Part shown: positions 34,858 to 45,749 of the stretch, one piece after another
Numbering within the stretch: the stretch's first letter is position 1
How the letters are laid out: each line of letters starts with the position of its first letter
Source: Fulvimarina pelagi HTCC2506
GTDB taxonomy: Bacteria; Pseudomonadota; Alphaproteobacteria; Rhizobiales; Rhizobiaceae
Length of the DNA stretch: 64,000 bases
NCBI RefSeq assembly: GCF_000153705.1
Contig: NZ_DS022272.1
Coordinates: forward strand, 3,440,332-3,504,331
Direction: 5' to 3'
Translations under genes and position numbers: made by a program
The notes under the pieces: model-generated
The model's database searches: none
Told to the model about the DNA's origin: nothing
What the model saw: only the letters and a program-made list of their open reading frames with translations

Positions 34858-35862
34858 TCAGGCGGCGAGCATGGTCTGAACCGCGGAAAGCTCTTTCAAG
34901 GGGCGTTCCGGGCGGGCGCCGACCTTGGCGATGATGTGCGCGGCGCACTCCACACCGAGGCGGCCGCAGAGCTCGCTCGGCATGCCGTCTATGTAACCCT
35001 TCAGGAAACCGCCGGCGAAGGCGTCGCCCGCACCCGTCGCATCGAGAACCTTTTCCACCTTGCTGGCGGGGACCACCGTGCGGGCCTGTCCCTCGACGAT
35101 GATGCAGCCTTTCTCGCTGCGCGTGACGACGGCGAGTTTCGGCGCGTCGCGGCCAAGGCCATCGAGAGCGTCATCGAGATTGTCGGTCTCGTAAAGCGAT
35201 AAGGCTTCTGCCTCGTTGGCGAAGACGATGTCGACCGTGCCGGAACGCAGGAGGTCTAGGAATTCCGCCCGATAGCGCTCGACGCAGAATGCGTCCGACA
35301 GCGTCATGGCGACCTCGTTGCCCGCTTCGTGCGCGGCTTTCGCGGCCTTGACGATCGCTTCCTTGGCGCGCGGCGGATCCCAGAGGTAGCCTTCGAAATA
35401 AGTGACCTTCGACGCCTTCACGAGCGCTTCGTCGATGTCCTCGGGCCCGAGTTCGGTGCAGGCGCCGAGAAAGGTGTTCATCGAACGCTCGCCGTCCGGC
35501 GTCACGAGGATCAGGCAGCGGGCCGTTGGCTCACCTTCCCCCCGGTTCGGCTCGGAATTGAAGGCGATACCGATCGAGCGGATGTCGTGGCTGAAGATCG
35601 AGCCGAGCTGATCGTCCGCCACCTTGCCGATGAACGCCCCCTTGCCCTCGAGACTGGTAAAGCAAGCGATGGTGTTGGCGGCACTGCCTCCGGAAGCTTC
35701 CATGCCGGGCGGCATGGCATCGTAAAGCTGTTCGGCGCGAGCAGTGTCGATCAGCGTCATGCCGCCCTTCTGGATCGACTCCTTTGTCAGGAAATCTTCT
35801 TCGCAGTGAGAGATCACGTCGACAATCGCATTGCCGATGCATAGGAGGTCGTATTCGGCCAT
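34858..35862 (-). CDS. PfkB-family sugar/nucleoside kinase, probable adenosine kinase
   Basis: 334 residues from ATG 35862 (GAAGGAA upstream). Ribokinase-fold motifs: YDLLCIGNAIVDVI at the start, GGSAANTIACF with the two-Gly substrate switch, TLSDAFCVERYR, VFANEAEA, and the C-terminal anion hole LDATGAGDAFAGGFL with the catalytic Asp. The N-terminal IGNAIVDVI and SMNTFLGACTEL regions resemble bacterial adenosine-kinase-like PfkB proteins more than fructokinases. It would phosphorylate adenosine to AMP, which fits guaB next door, but other sugar substrates are possible. It is divergent from guaB. Confidence 0.88.
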   Translation of the reverse strand: MAEYDLLCIGNAIVDVISHCEEDFLTKESIQKGGMTLIDTARAEQLYDAMPPGMEASGGSAANTIACFTSLEGKGAFIGKVADDQLGSIFSHDIRSIGIAFNSEPNRGEGEPTARCLILVTPDGERSMNTFLGACTELGPEDIDEALVKASKVTYFEGYLWDPPRAKEAIVKAAKAAHEAGNEVAMTLSDAFCVERYRAEFLDLLRSGTVDIVFANEAEALSLYETDNLDDALDGLGRDAPKLAVVTRSEKGCIIVEGQARTVVPASKVEKVLDATGAGDAFAGGFLKGYIDGMPSELCGRLGVECAAHIIAKVGARPERPLKELSAVQTMLAA

Positions 35863-36016
35863 GGAATTCCTTCTTTTCTGACTGCTCGACGCGCGTCGCC
35901 CTTGAGCTGGCGCCAGGCGTTTCGAGTTCTGGGGTTCTGGGAATGTGTTAACGGACCGAGCCGCCTCTGGCTAGGCGAGGCGCAAAATGACCTTGCGAAA
36001 CGTATGGGCGGAATGA

Positions 36017-37669
<1,653 letters not shown>

Positions 37670-37735
37670 GGCGATACTTCCCCATAGTTTGATACGCTGC
37701 AGTGGATTCCGCGGTGAATTGGACGAGGGCGCTAC

Positions 37736-37992
37736 CTCACGAAGGTCGCGATAGTCGGCTCCGGCTGTCTCGCCGACCACGACACCTGACGCTCGCGAAC
37801 CATCCCAAGGCGGATCTCGAAGGCGCCTGTGACCGCGGTCCGGCGATCGCCAGGGCGGCGGGGGAGGGGCGGATACTCGACTTCGACGCCGACTTCACGT
37901 TGCACGTCACCGAACTCGCACTGATCATTCAGAACGCCGAGAAGTATGCGATGCCATACCGGCCGAAATCGAGCTTTGCCCTACCGGCCTGA
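37736..37992 (+). pseudogene. Gfo/Idh/MocA oxidoreductase remnant (frameshift and internal deletion)
   Basis: The Rossmann start of an oxidoreductase is readable: TKVAIVGSGCLADH in one frame (from 37739), then after a frameshift near 37780 LTLANHPKADLEGACDRGPA in another. About 40 residues in, the frame jumps directly to a C-terminal-like segment (FDADFTLHVTELALIIQNAE, then [11 protein letters not shown] and a stop). Roughly 250 residues of the middle are missing. The initiator codon is also lost (CTCACG where ATGACG would be expected). It ends convergently with, and overlaps, an intact Gfo/Idh gene at 37981. Confidence 0.7.
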
Positions 37993-39042
37993 GACCGTCT
38001 CGATCGTTTGGAGGACCGCCGCGGTCGCAGCCAGTGGATGGATCGGGCTCTGCGCGGCGCCCCGGCGCAGGTATGCGGCGAAGTGATCGGCCTGATACTG
38101 AAGCCCGGATCCTTGAAACGAGGTCATGATCAGCTTCTCGCGATAGGCAGAAGCGATCTTGCGTGCGTTGGAAAACCAGGGCAACCGCGACGGCTTGTGG
38201 AGCGGCGCGACGGGCTTTTCTTCGGCCGGCGTGTAAGGCGCAGGCGGCGATTTCGACTTGAAGGCGAGGGCTGGCGGGCAGAGGAGCGAACCCTTCGTGG
38301 AAACATAGCCGCGTGTGGCGGCTATGGTCGCAGTATTAGGCCCTTCCGCCTCGAATCCGCAGGCAATGCTCGCCATCGCTTCGCCGAAGCGTAGGGAGAG
38401 CGAGGCCTGCCGGATACTGCCGTTGTCGAGCCGCGAGGTCAGCCCGGAGACTTCATCCGGGGAGCCTAGGAGGTTCTGCGCGAGCGCGACCGGATAGACG
38501 CCAAGATCGCGCAGCACGCCGCCCGAGGCGGGATCGAACAGCTTGTCGCCTGCGATGTGCGGCCGGCCGTAGGATAGGCTGGCCGTGAAGGAGCGCACGG
38601 CGCCGATCCGGCCCTCGCGGAGCATCTCGCGCAGGCGGACGATGCCTGGCGTGAAGAGGATCCACATAGCCTCCATGGCGAGGAGGTTCGCGTCCTTGGC
38701 CGCCTCGTGGATCACTTGAGCCTCGGCTGCAGAGACTGCCGCCGGCTTTTCGATCAGCACCGGCTTGCCGGCCTGAAGCGCCGCAATTGCGCTTTTGGCA
38801 TGGTCCGGATTGGGTGTCGCGACATAGACCGCGTCGATATCGCGGCGTTCCAGCACGGTCGCCGTCTCGTCGCCGGTGATCTCGACGCCGCCCATCGCCG
38901 CCGCGAATTCCTTGGCACGTTCCGCCCGGCGCGAGCCGACGGCTGCGAGCGTCCCGGTCTTTGACCAGCGCAGATCGGAGGCGAACTTGCGCGCGATATG
39001 GCCGGTGCCGACGATCGCCCAGCGCAGCTTCGGCTCGCTCAT
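37981..39042 (-). CDS. Gfo/Idh/MocA family oxidoreductase
   Basis: NAD(P)-dependent sugar or cyclitol dehydrogenase family member of 353 residues. ATG 39042 overlaps the hydantoinase stop by 4 nt (ATGA), so the genes are translationally coupled; the longer frame upstream lies inside the hydantoinase gene. Cofactor motif [16 protein letters not shown] at 6-21, [15 protein letters not shown], then [12 protein letters not shown] with the catalytic Lys of the EKP motif, and [13 protein letters not shown] [13 protein letters not shown]. Substrate is unknown. Pairing with an oxoprolinase-type hydrolase has no obvious biochemical logic and is worth noting. Confidence 0.88.
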   Translation of the reverse strand: MSEPKLRWAIVGTGHIARKFASDLRWSKTGTLAAVGSRRAERAKEFAAAMGGVEITGDETATVLERRDIDAVYVATPNPDHAKSAIAALQAGKPVLIEKPAAVSAAEAQVIHEAAKDANLLAMEAMWILFTPGIVRLREMLREGRIGAVRSFTASLSYGRPHIAGDKLFDPASGGVLRDLGVYPVALAQNLLGSPDEVSGLTSRLDNGSIRQASLSLRFGEAMASIACGFEAEGPNTATIAATRGYVSTKGSLLCPPALAFKSKSPPAPYTPAEEKPVAPLHKPSRLPWFSNARKIASAYREKLIMTSFQGSGLQYQADHFAAYLRRGAAQSPIHPLAATAAVLQTIETVSGR

Positions 39043-42000
39043 CGTCCACTGCTGAAATTCGCATTGCCGAAGCCGCCGGATGTCGGCGTGCGCACGATCA
39101 CCGCTTCGCCGGCTTCGAGCACGGTCTGGTCGCAGGGTTTGAGCTCTTCCGTCTCGCCGTTCGATCGCCGGACGAGCGTCACACCCTTCTCGCCGGGTGA
39201 TCCGCCCGCGATGCCTTCCGGTGGCCGCGTGCGGTGGGAGGAGAGGATCGAGCAGTCCATGCGTTGTAGGAAACGGATCGTGCGCTCGGTGCCGTCCCCG
39301 CCGCGTTTTGCGCCGTCTCCGCCCGAGCCATCGCGGATATGGAAATTCTCCAGCACGACGGGATAGCGCATTTCGAGTATTTCGGGATCGGTGAGCCGCG
39401 AATTCGTCATATGACAGTGGACACCCGATGTTCCCGCGAAGGTGGTCCCGTCGTTCAATTTGCCGGCGGGCGAGCCGGAGCAGATGGTTTCGTAGTACTG
39501 GTAGGTCTCGTTGCCGAAGGTGAGATTGTTCATCGTCCCCTGATGGTTGGCAAGCGCGCCGAAGGCCTGGAACAAGGCGTTCGTGACGTGTTGTGACGTC
39601 TCCACATTGCCGGCGACGACGGCGGCCGGATAGCTCGGCTTCAGCATCGAGCCGTCCGGGATGACGATCTCGACGGGCCTGAGGCAACCAGCATTCATCG
39701 GGATCGGCTTTTCCACCATCACCCGGAAGGCGTAGAGGACGGCCGCGCGTGTTACCGGTTCAGGTGCGTTGAAATTGTTCTCGCGCGCTTCCGATGTGCC
39801 GGTGAAATCGACCTTCGCCGTGCGGTTCTTCTTATCGACCGTGATCTTCACGCGGATGGTCTGGCCCGTATCCGTCGGATAGTCGCATTCGCAGTCCGAC
39901 AGCTTCTCGATCAGCCCGCGCACGGCTTCTGCAGCGTTGTCCTGCACATGGCCCATGTAAGCCTGCACGGTGTCGAGGCCGAAGGTCTCTACCATGCGGC
40001 GGAGTTCCGTGACGCCCTTTTCGTTGGCCGCGATCTGGGCCTTCAGGTCGGCGACGTTCTGGGCTGGATTGCGTGCTGGATAGGCGTGGCCGGTGAGGAC
40101 GCCGAGCGTTTCCTCCTCCTGAAAGACGCCTTCCGAGACGAGCTTGAGGTTGTCGATGAGGACGCCTTCCTGATCGACCCTGGTCGCGCGCGGCGTCATC
40201 GAGCCCGGCGCGATGCCGCCGACATCGGCATGATGGCCGCGTGAGGCGACGTAGAAGAGGATGCGCCTCTTCTCTTGCCCCTCATCCTCCTCGAAGAGCG
40301 GCGTCACCACCGTGATGTCCGGCAGGTGTGTGCCGCCGTTATAGGGCGCGTTCAGCGCGTAGACGTCGCCGGGCCTGATCTTGCCCTCGTTCGCCTTGAT
40401 GATCGCCTCCACCGAGCGATCCATCGAGCCGAGATGGACGGGCATGTGCGGGGCATTGGCGACGAGCGCGCCGTTTTCGTCGAAGACCGCGCAGGAGAAG
40501 TCGAGCCGTTCCTTGATGTTCACCGAGGACGATGTGTTCTGCAGCGTCACGCCCATCTGCTCGGCGATCGACATGAAGAGGTTGTTGAAGACTTCGAGGA
40601 GCACCGGATCGGCCCCTTCCCTGCCGGCCTGCCCGGTGCCGAGCGCTGCGAGGCGCGGTTTCTTTTCGGTGCGCTTCATCAGGATGTCGCCGGATTCCGT
40701 CTTTTCCGCGCGCCAGCCCGGCTCGACGACTATGGTCTGGTTCGGCTCGATGATGAGCGCGGGACCGTTCAGCATCGTATGGGTCGACAACATCTCGGAG
40801 CGGTAGACGCCGGCTGAACGATGCTCGCCGCCGGTGAAGACTTGCACCGTCTCCGATGCTTCACCGTCCGCTGCCGCACCGTCCGTGTTCTTTTCGGAAG
40901 CTTCCACCTCGCGGATCTCGCTGGCCTCCAGCGAGACCGTCTCGACGGTGATCGCCCGGCCTTCGTAGATGAAGCCGAACTGCGCCTTGTGGGCGGCCTC
41001 GAAATCGCGCCGCGCCGCGTCGAGATCGCCGGTCCAAGTGACGGGCAGCGTGGTATCCGTGCCGTCGTATCGCAGCTGAAGGATCGTTCCCGTCTTGATG
41101 CGATCATCAGCAAGACCCTGGCTTTTCAGTTCGGCGGTCGCCTCTTCGGTAAGGCGACTTTCGAGGGGGGCGATCTCGCCGGGTGCTTCGCCATTGAGCG
41201 GGATCACGATCGCCTGAGATCGGCTTGCGAACAGCGAGGAAAGCCCGATGCCGTAGGCGGAGAGGAGCCCGGACATCGGATGGATCAGCACGGTCTCCAT
41301 CGACAGCGCATCGGCGACGAGGCAGGCATGCTGGCCGCCCGCGCCGCCGAAGGAATTGAGGAGATAGGTCGAGACGTCGTAGCCGCGCTGGACCGAGATC
41401 TTCTTCACCGCATTCGCCATGTTCTCGACGGCGATGGTGAGGAAACCTTCGGCAATCTCCTCTAGCGAGCGCTCGCCGCCGATTTCCGTGCGCAGGGTCT
41501 CGAACTTCTCGCGGACGACTTCGGCGTCGAGCGGCTGGTCCTGGTTTTGGCCGAAAACCGCCGGAAAGAGGGACGGGCGCAGTTTGCCGAGCATGACGTT
41601 CGCATCGGTCACCGTCAGCGGCCCGCCCTTGCCGTATGCCGCAGGGCCTGGATGGGCGCCGGCCGAGGCGGGACCGACCTGAAAGCGTCCCTGGTCTAGA
41701 GAGAGGATGGAGCCGCCCCCCGCCGCCACCGTGTGAATGCGCATCATGGGGGCGCGGATGCGCACACCGGCGACCTCCGAATCGAGCGCCCGCTCGAAAC
41801 TGCCGGCATAATGCGTGACGTCGGTCGATGTGCCGCCCATGTCGAAGCCGATGATCTTTTCAAAGCCGGCCGCCTTACCGGTCTCGGCCATGCCGACGAC
41901 GCCGCCGGCGGGACCGGAAAGGATCGCATCCTTGCCGTCGAACATCTCGGCCGCCGTCAGCCCGCCGGACGACATCATGAACTGAAGGGACGGTGCCTTC

Positions 42001-42728
42001 TCGTCGCCCGTCTCGGCCCCGAGCGCGGAGGCGACCTTGTCCACATAGCGTCTGAGAATTGGCGTCAGATAGGCGTCGACCACCGCCGTATCCCCGCGCC
42101 CGACGAGCTTGACCAGCGGCGACACCCCGTGGCCGGTCGAGACCTGGCTGAAGCCCGCCTCCTCCGCGAGGGTCTTCGCCCGCTTCTCATGGTCCGGATA
42201 GCGCCAGGAATGCATGAAGCAGATGGCGACGGCGTCGATACCGTCCTCCTTCGCCGCCTTGAGCGCTTTTCGTGTCGCTGCTTCGTCGAACTCGGTCTCT
42301 ATCGTCCCATCGGCAAGCACCCGCTCCGGCACCTCGACGACGCGTTCGTAAAGCTGTTCGGGGAGAACGATCTGTTTGGCGAAGATGTCCGGACGCGCCT
42401 GGTAGGCAATCTTCAGGGCGTCGCGGAAGCCGCGCGTGATGAGTAGCAGTGTCCGGTCGCCCTTCCTCTCGAGCAGCGCGTTCGTTGCCACGGTCGTTCC
42501 CATACGAACCATGCCGACGCGGGACGGAGGGATCGGCCCGCCGGTCTCGATGCCCAAACTGCGGCGGATGCCTTCTAGAGCTGCGTCGTCATAGACGCCG
42601 GGGTTTTCCGACAACAGCTTGAGAGGCGAGAGCGTGCCGTCCGGTGCTTTTGCGATGACATCGGTAAAGGTGCCGCCTCGGTCGATCCAGAAATCAGTGG
42701 CGCCCGTCGCCGCATTTTCACTCGCCAT
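39039..42728 (-). CDS. Fused hydantoinase/oxoprolinase (HyuA-HyuB)
   Basis: ATP-dependent cyclic-amide hydrolase of 1229 residues, the size of eukaryotic 5-oxoprolinase. ATG 42728 follows GAGGATTG; a TTG three codons earlier is less likely. The HyuA half (1-~670) carries [52 protein letters not shown] and VAAGGGSI, actin-fold ATP-binding motifs. The HyuB half (~685-1215) starts [17 protein letters not shown] and contains [26 protein letters not shown] and GGxG-rich [15 protein letters not shown]. It likely opens 5-oxoproline or a hydantoin. Coupled downstream to a Gfo/Idh gene. Confidence 0.92.
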   Translation of the reverse strand: MASENAATGATDFWIDRGGTFTDVIAKAPDGTLSPLKLLSENPGVYDDAALEGIRRSLGIETGGPIPPSRVGMVRMGTTVATNALLERKGDRTLLLITRGFRDALKIAYQARPDIFAKQIVLPEQLYERVVEVPERVLADGTIETEFDEAATRKALKAAKEDGIDAVAICFMHSWRYPDHEKRAKTLAEEAGFSQVSTGHGVSPLVKLVGRGDTAVVDAYLTPILRRYVDKVASALGAETGDEKAPSLQFMMSSGGLTAAEMFDGKDAILSGPAGGVVGMAETGKAAGFEKIIGFDMGGTSTDVTHYAGSFERALDSEVAGVRIRAPMMRIHTVAAGGGSILSLDQGRFQVGPASAGAHPGPAAYGKGGPLTVTDANVMLGKLRPSLFPAVFGQNQDQPLDAEVVREKFETLRTEIGGERSLEEIAEGFLTIAVENMANAVKKISVQRGYDVSTYLLNSFGGAGGQHACLVADALSMETVLIHPMSGLLSAYGIGLSSLFASRSQAIVIPLNGEAPGEIAPLESRLTEEATAELKSQGLADDRIKTGTILQLRYDGTDTTLPVTWTGDLDAARRDFEAAHKAQFGFIYEGRAITVETVSLEASEIREVEASEKNTDGAAADGEASETVQVFTGGEHRSAGVYRSEMLSTHTMLNGPALIIEPNQTIVVEPGWRAEKTESGDILMKRTEKKPRLAALGTGQAGREGADPVLLEVFNNLFMSIAEQMGVTLQNTSSSVNIKERLDFSCAVFDENGALVANAPHMPVHLGSMDRSVEAIIKANEGKIRPGDVYALNAPYNGGTHLPDITVVTPLFEEDEGQEKRRILFYVASRGHHADVGGIAPGSMTPRATRVDQEGVLIDNLKLVSEGVFQEEETLGVLTGHAYPARNPAQNVADLKAQIAANEKGVTELRRMVETFGLDTVQAYMGHVQDNAAEAVRGLIEKLSDCECDYPTDTGQTIRVKITVDKKNRTAKVDFTGTSEARENNFNAPEPVTRAAVLYAFRVMVEKPIPMNAGCLRPVEIVIPDGSMLKPSYPAAVVAGNVETSQHVTNALFQAFGALANHQGTMNNLTFGNETYQYYETICSGSPAGKLNDGTTFAGTSGVHCHMTNSRLTDPEILEMRYPVVLENFHIRDGSGGDGAKRGGDGTERTIRFLQRMDCSILSSHRTRPPEGIAGGSPGEKGVTLVRRSNGETEELKPCDQTVLEAGEAVIVRTPTSGGFGNANFSSGR

Positions 42729-42935
42729 GGCCGGCAATCCTCGAAACCATTCTCGATCGCGGTCGCACGTTCCGCGCTTCCACCCTCGGTGAATATGGCG
42801 CAGGAGACCAGATGGGCATGTTCCGGTGAAGCCCCTTGCGCCGAAAAACGAAAATCACGACAAGCAATTCAGACAAACGACCGGCGCAACTCGGACATAC
42901 GCCGGCAATCAAGATTTCCGGGAGGCATTTGCCCC

Positions 42936-43535
42936 ATGTCGAAAGGCATCGTGCTCGCATCGTCGAGCGTCCATCGCCGCGAGCTCCTGAAGAATGCAGG
43001 CGTCGATTTCATCACCGAGTCGGCCGATATCGATGAGCGTAGCGTCGAGGCTCCCCTGGAGGGCAGCGGGGTGTCGCCCGACGAGATCGCCCAGATTCTC
43101 GCTGAGGCGAAAGCGGTCGACGTTTCGGAGCGGCATCCCCAGAGCCTTGTGATCGGCGCCGATCAGACCCTCTCGCTTGGTGACACCGTGTTCCACAAAC
43201 CGGCCAATATGGAAGAGGCGCGCCGCGCGCTGCTGTTGCTGTCCGGCCAGACCCACCATCTCAACAGCGCAGTGGTGTTGGTCGAAGGAGGTGAGGTCGT
43301 CTGGCGGCACACCTCGATCGCAGCGCTCACCATGCGCGAGCTCGATCCGGGTTTCGTCGGACGATATCTGGCCCAGTGCGGGCAAAAATCGCTCACCAGC
43401 GTCGGCGGCTATCAGATCGAGAAGGAGGGCATTCAGCTGATGGAAAAGATCGAGGGCGATTACTTCACCATCATTGGTCTGCCCATCTTGCCGCTGCTGA
43501 AGGAACTGCGGGCTCGTGGGGAAATCGATGGCTGA
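42936..43535 (+). CDS. maf: Maf family nucleotide pyrophosphatase
   Basis: 199 residues from ATG 42936 with GGGAGG nine bases upstream. The Maf signature [16 protein letters not shown] replaces the usual S-x-S-P-R-R with a His, and the metal/catalytic segment [11 protein letters not shown] plus [15 protein letters not shown] are present. Maf proteins hydrolyse non-canonical or canonical NTPs to NMPs. First gene of maf-aroE-coaE with overlapping reading frames, a conserved alphaproteobacterial order. Divergent from the hydantoinase gene. Confidence 0.92.
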   Translation: MSKGIVLASSSVHRRELLKNAGVDFITESADIDERSVEAPLEGSGVSPDEIAQILAEAKAVDVSERHPQSLVIGADQTLSLGDTVFHKPANMEEARRALLLLSGQTHHLNSAVVLVEGGEVVWRHTSIAALTMRELDPGFVGRYLAQCGQKSLTSVGGYQIEKEGIQLMEKIEGDYFTIIGLPILPLLKELRARGEIDG

Positions 43536-44556
43536 GACGAAGGGCGAACGACCCACGGAGATCGATTCGGTCGAACCAGACCGGCGCAAGCAAACGATTG
43601 CCGAGCGGGACGCGGCTTGGGAGCCGAAGCCTTATGTCAGCGGCGAAACCCGTGTCCGGGGCGAGAACTCGATCTTCGATCCCGACTTCAACAAGCCGCA
43701 GATCCAAGGCCCATCCGCGTTCATCACCGGCTGGCCGGTCTGGCATTCGCGCTCGCCGATGATCCACGGCCACTGGCTGAAGACGCATGGTATCGCCGGC
43801 ACATACGGTCGGCAGGGCGTGCCGCCGGAGGAATTTCCGTTCTTTCTGAAGAAGCTGCGCGATAAGGGCTTTTCTGGCGGCAATGTCACGATCCCTCACA
43901 AGGAGGCCGCGTTCCGCCATGTCGATGCGCGGGACGCCGCCGCCGAGGCGATTGGGGCGGTCAACACTCTCTGGTTCGAGAATGAACGCCTGATCGGCGG
44001 CAACACGGACGCCTATGGCTTCGCGGCCAATCTCGACGAGCGACTCAATGGCTGGGACAGTGCCGAATATGCCGTCGTCATCGGGGCAGGCGGTGCTGCA
44101 CGGGCGGTGATCCATGCGCTGATCAAGCGGGGCATCACCCATGTCTTCATCGTCAACCGGACGGTCTCGCGGGCGGAAAACCTCGTGCGCGATTTCGGGC
44201 CGAAGGTTTCGGCCCATGGTGAGGAAGAGCGCGACGATCTCCTCAAGATCGCCGATCTCGTCGTGAACACCGCGCCGGTGCCGGAGCGCGATCCGGAACT
44301 GCCGGCGTGGTTTCCGGAAAAGCTGCCCGACCTTTCCATGATGAAGCGCGACGCGATGGTGACCGACATCGTCTATTCGCCGCTGATGACGCCCATCCTC
44401 CGCGCTGCCGAGAAGGAGGGCCTGAAGCATTGCGACGGCCTCGGAATGTTGCTGCACCAGGCGGTGCCGGGCTTCGAGCGCTGGTTCGGCAAGCGTCCGG
44501 AGGTGACGGGGGAATTGAGAAAGATGGTTCTCAAGGATCTCGGGATCGAGGGCTGA
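43528..44556 (+). CDS. aroE: Shikimate dehydrogenase with N-terminal extension
   Basis: NADPH-dependent reduction of dehydroshikimate in aromatic amino acid synthesis. ATG 43528 overlaps maf by 8 nt and gives 342 residues. The canonical domain starts near residue 64 ([18 protein letters not shown]), with catalytic Lys125 ([10 protein letters not shown]), [19 protein letters not shown] motif [11 protein letters not shown] and [10 protein letters not shown]. The ~63 residues before it are polar ([28 protein letters not shown]), have no Met, and are unusual for AroE, typically ~275-285 residues. The extension could be translated as shown or be bypassed by a non-ATG start I cannot identify. Confidence 0.92.
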   Translation: MAETKGERPTEIDSVEPDRRKQTIAERDAAWEPKPYVSGETRVRGENSIFDPDFNKPQIQGPSAFITGWPVWHSRSPMIHGHWLKTHGIAGTYGRQGVPPEEFPFFLKKLRDKGFSGGNVTIPHKEAAFRHVDARDAAAEAIGAVNTLWFENERLIGGNTDAYGFAANLDERLNGWDSAEYAVVIGAGGAARAVIHALIKRGITHVFIVNRTVSRAENLVRDFGPKVSAHGEEERDDLLKIADLVVNTAPVPERDPELPAWFPEKLPDLSMMKRDAMVTDIVYSPLMTPILRAAEKEGLKHCDGLGMLLHQAVPGFERWFGKRPEVTGELRKMVLKDLGIEG

Positions 44557-44573
44557 TGGGGAGGGCCGGCGCC

Positions 44574-45161
44574 GTGATCGTCCTTGGCCTGACGGGCTCG
44601 ATCGGCATGGGCAAATCGACGACGGCGGCAATGTTCGCGGCCGAAGGCGTGCCGGTCTATTCGGCAGATGCGGCGGTCCACCGCCTCTATGCCGGCCGCG
44701 CCGTGCCACTCATCGAAGAGGCCTTTCCGGGGACTGTCGTGGATGGGTCGGTCGACCGGCAAAAGCTCGGTGAGGCCGTGGTCGGCAACCGCGAGGCGAT
44801 GAAGCGGCTCGAAGCGATCATTCATCCGCTCGTGCGGGAGGAAGAGACGGCGTTCCTCGAACGCGAGCGGGAGAAGGGCGCTGCCGTCGCTGTGCTCGAT
44901 ATCCCCCTTCTCTTCGAGACCGGTGGAGACATGCGCTGCGACAAGGTCGTTGTCGTTACCGCCCCGCACGATATCCAGCGCAGCCGCGTCCTTGCCCGGC
45001 CCGGCATGAGTGACGCCAAGTTCAAGAATATCCTCGCCGCTCAGATGCCGGACGCGGACAAGCGGGAACGGGCTGATTTCCTGATCGATACGTCGAAGGG
45101 AATGGATGCGGCTCGCTTTCAGGTTCGCGAGGTCATCGCGGGCCTGAAGGCGTTCGCGTAA
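44574..45161 (+). CDS. coaE: Dephospho-CoA kinase
   Basis: Last step of coenzyme A synthesis: phosphorylates dephospho-CoA. I choose GTG 44574 because GGGGAGGG lies eight bases upstream and the product then begins [15 protein letters not shown], with the P-loop GSIGMGKS at 8-15. ATG 44556, overlapping the aroE stop, would place the ribosome site inside the gene. 195 residues with [28 protein letters not shown] and the lid Arg-rich [14 protein letters not shown]. dnaQ, the usual next gene in Rhizobiales, is not here. Confidence 0.94.
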   Translation: MIVLGLTGSIGMGKSTTAAMFAAEGVPVYSADAAVHRLYAGRAVPLIEEAFPGTVVDGSVDRQKLGEAVVGNREAMKRLEAIIHPLVREEETAFLEREREKGAAVAVLDIPLLFETGGDMRCDKVVVVTAPHDIQRSRVLARPGMSDAKFKNILAAQMPDADKRERADFLIDTSKGMDAARFQVREVIAGLKAFA

Positions 45162-45203
45162 AGCGAGGACTATCCGTCCGGCACTCATCGACACCCACGC
45201 TCC

Positions 45204-45335
45204 GTCATGCTCGGGCTCCGTCCCGAGCATCCAGTGGGGACTCCACCAAGTGGAAAATCCAATGTGCTCACTGCCGGCGTTCACCACCGCCGAGCCCGGC
45301 CCTCGATCCTCGGGACGGCGCCCGAAGATGACGAA
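45204..45335. repeat. Interspersed palindromic repeat (REP-like)
   Basis: Two palindromic cores lie about 100 nt apart in the spacer after coaE: ATGCTCGGG-6 nt-CCCGAGCAT at 45207-45230, and an imperfect TCCTCGGG-6 nt-CCCGAAGA near 45307-45328 in flanking sequence GATGACGA. The motif 'cgtcatgctcggg...cccgagcat' recurs in many alphaproteobacterial genomes as an intergenic repeat. Only one copy is seen in this window. Confidence 0.65.
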
Positions 45336-45439
45336 GAGGAGAGAATGTCCGTACCCTCTCCTACTCTTGGACCCCACCATCCTGCCTTCGAAAAAGTCAA
45401 CCTGCGGCGAAAAAGATCAACCATACAAAGAGTTCGCGC

Positions 45440-45468
45440 TTGCGTGTCGCTACAGTCGTCCCCATACT
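45440..45468 (+). promoter_or_regulatory. Possible sigma70 promoter of the small-ORF transcript
   Basis: TTGCGT (45440-45445), a 17-nt spacer, then CATACT (45463-45468). It would start transcription about 15 nt upstream of the extended Shine-Dalgarno at 45490. Boxes are only moderately good, so this is tentative. Confidence 0.35.
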
Positions 45469-45504
45469 CGGGCTGTGTTTAACGAAGCGAAAGGAGGTGA
45501 TCCA

Positions 45505-45582
45505 ATGTCGAGTGATTGTCTGAAGCCGGTTGGGTCTTTGAATCTGACGGTGCGCGAGGAGCAGCCTCTTCGCTTCGCCTGA
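45505..45582 (+). CDS. 25-residue mini-protein with perfect anti-SD complementarity
   Basis: ATG 45505 is preceded by AAAGGAGGTGATCC (45490-45503), an unbroken 14-nt complement to the 16S rRNA 3' end, with the core GGAGG 7 nt from the start codon. The peptide begins MSSDCLKPVGSLNLTVREE and ends LRFA. It has no membrane segment or export signal. Such an extreme ribosome site predicts very strong binding of 30S subunits, either for high-level synthesis or for ribosome-based regulation. Too short for gene finders; coding is inferred from the ribosome site, spacing and stop followed by a structured 3' region. Confidence 0.6.
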   Translation: MSSDCLKPVGSLNLTVREEQPLRFA

Positions 45583-45638
45583 TGATTTACGGCCGGGTTT
45601 CATCGCTTGCCGATGGCCCTACCGGCTCGAAATCACGG

Positions 45639-45668
45639 AGGCCGCTTCCGAAAGGGGGCGGCCTTTTT
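45639..45668 (+). terminator. Rho-independent terminator
   Basis: Eleven-bp stem (AGGCCGCTTCC with GGGGGCGGCCT, two G-U pairs) closed by a GAAA tetraloop and followed by TTTT. It ends the mini-ORF transcript, 81 nt before the convergent livM stop codon. Confidence 0.85.
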
Positions 45669-45749
45669 GTATGGACAGATGGAATTAGATCGGCAGTCTG
45701 AGGCCGACTTCGTTCCGAGGGCGGGCTTTCAGGCGGCTCTACGCCGCAC

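Larger units (their letters stand above)
45475..45669 (+). ncRNA. Candidate structured small transcript with embedded mini-ORF
   Basis: Between the REP-like repeat and the convergent livM gene lies a self-contained unit: a 14-nt Shine-Dalgarno (45490-45503), a 25-codon ORF (45505-45582), and, directly after the stop, three nested helices. These are GATTT/AAATC (45584-45588 with 45630-45634), GCCGG/CCGGC (45592-45596 with 45622-45626) and CATCG/CGATG (45601-45605 with 45611-45615, loop CTTGC). A terminator hairpin with GAAA loop and T-run follows at 45639-45668. The layout resembles a dual-function RNA: peptide-coding plus structured 3' part. Transcription is not proven and I do not know a matching named family. 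Confidence 0.55.

Noticed and set aside
38961..39687. Upstream extension of the Gfo/Idh frame
   Set aside because: The extra 215 codons lie antiphase within the hydantoinase gene; the ATGA overlap gives a proper start at 39042.
45732..45747. Small hairpin after the livM stop as a terminator
   Set aside because: Only a 5-bp stem and no T-run on the minus strand.
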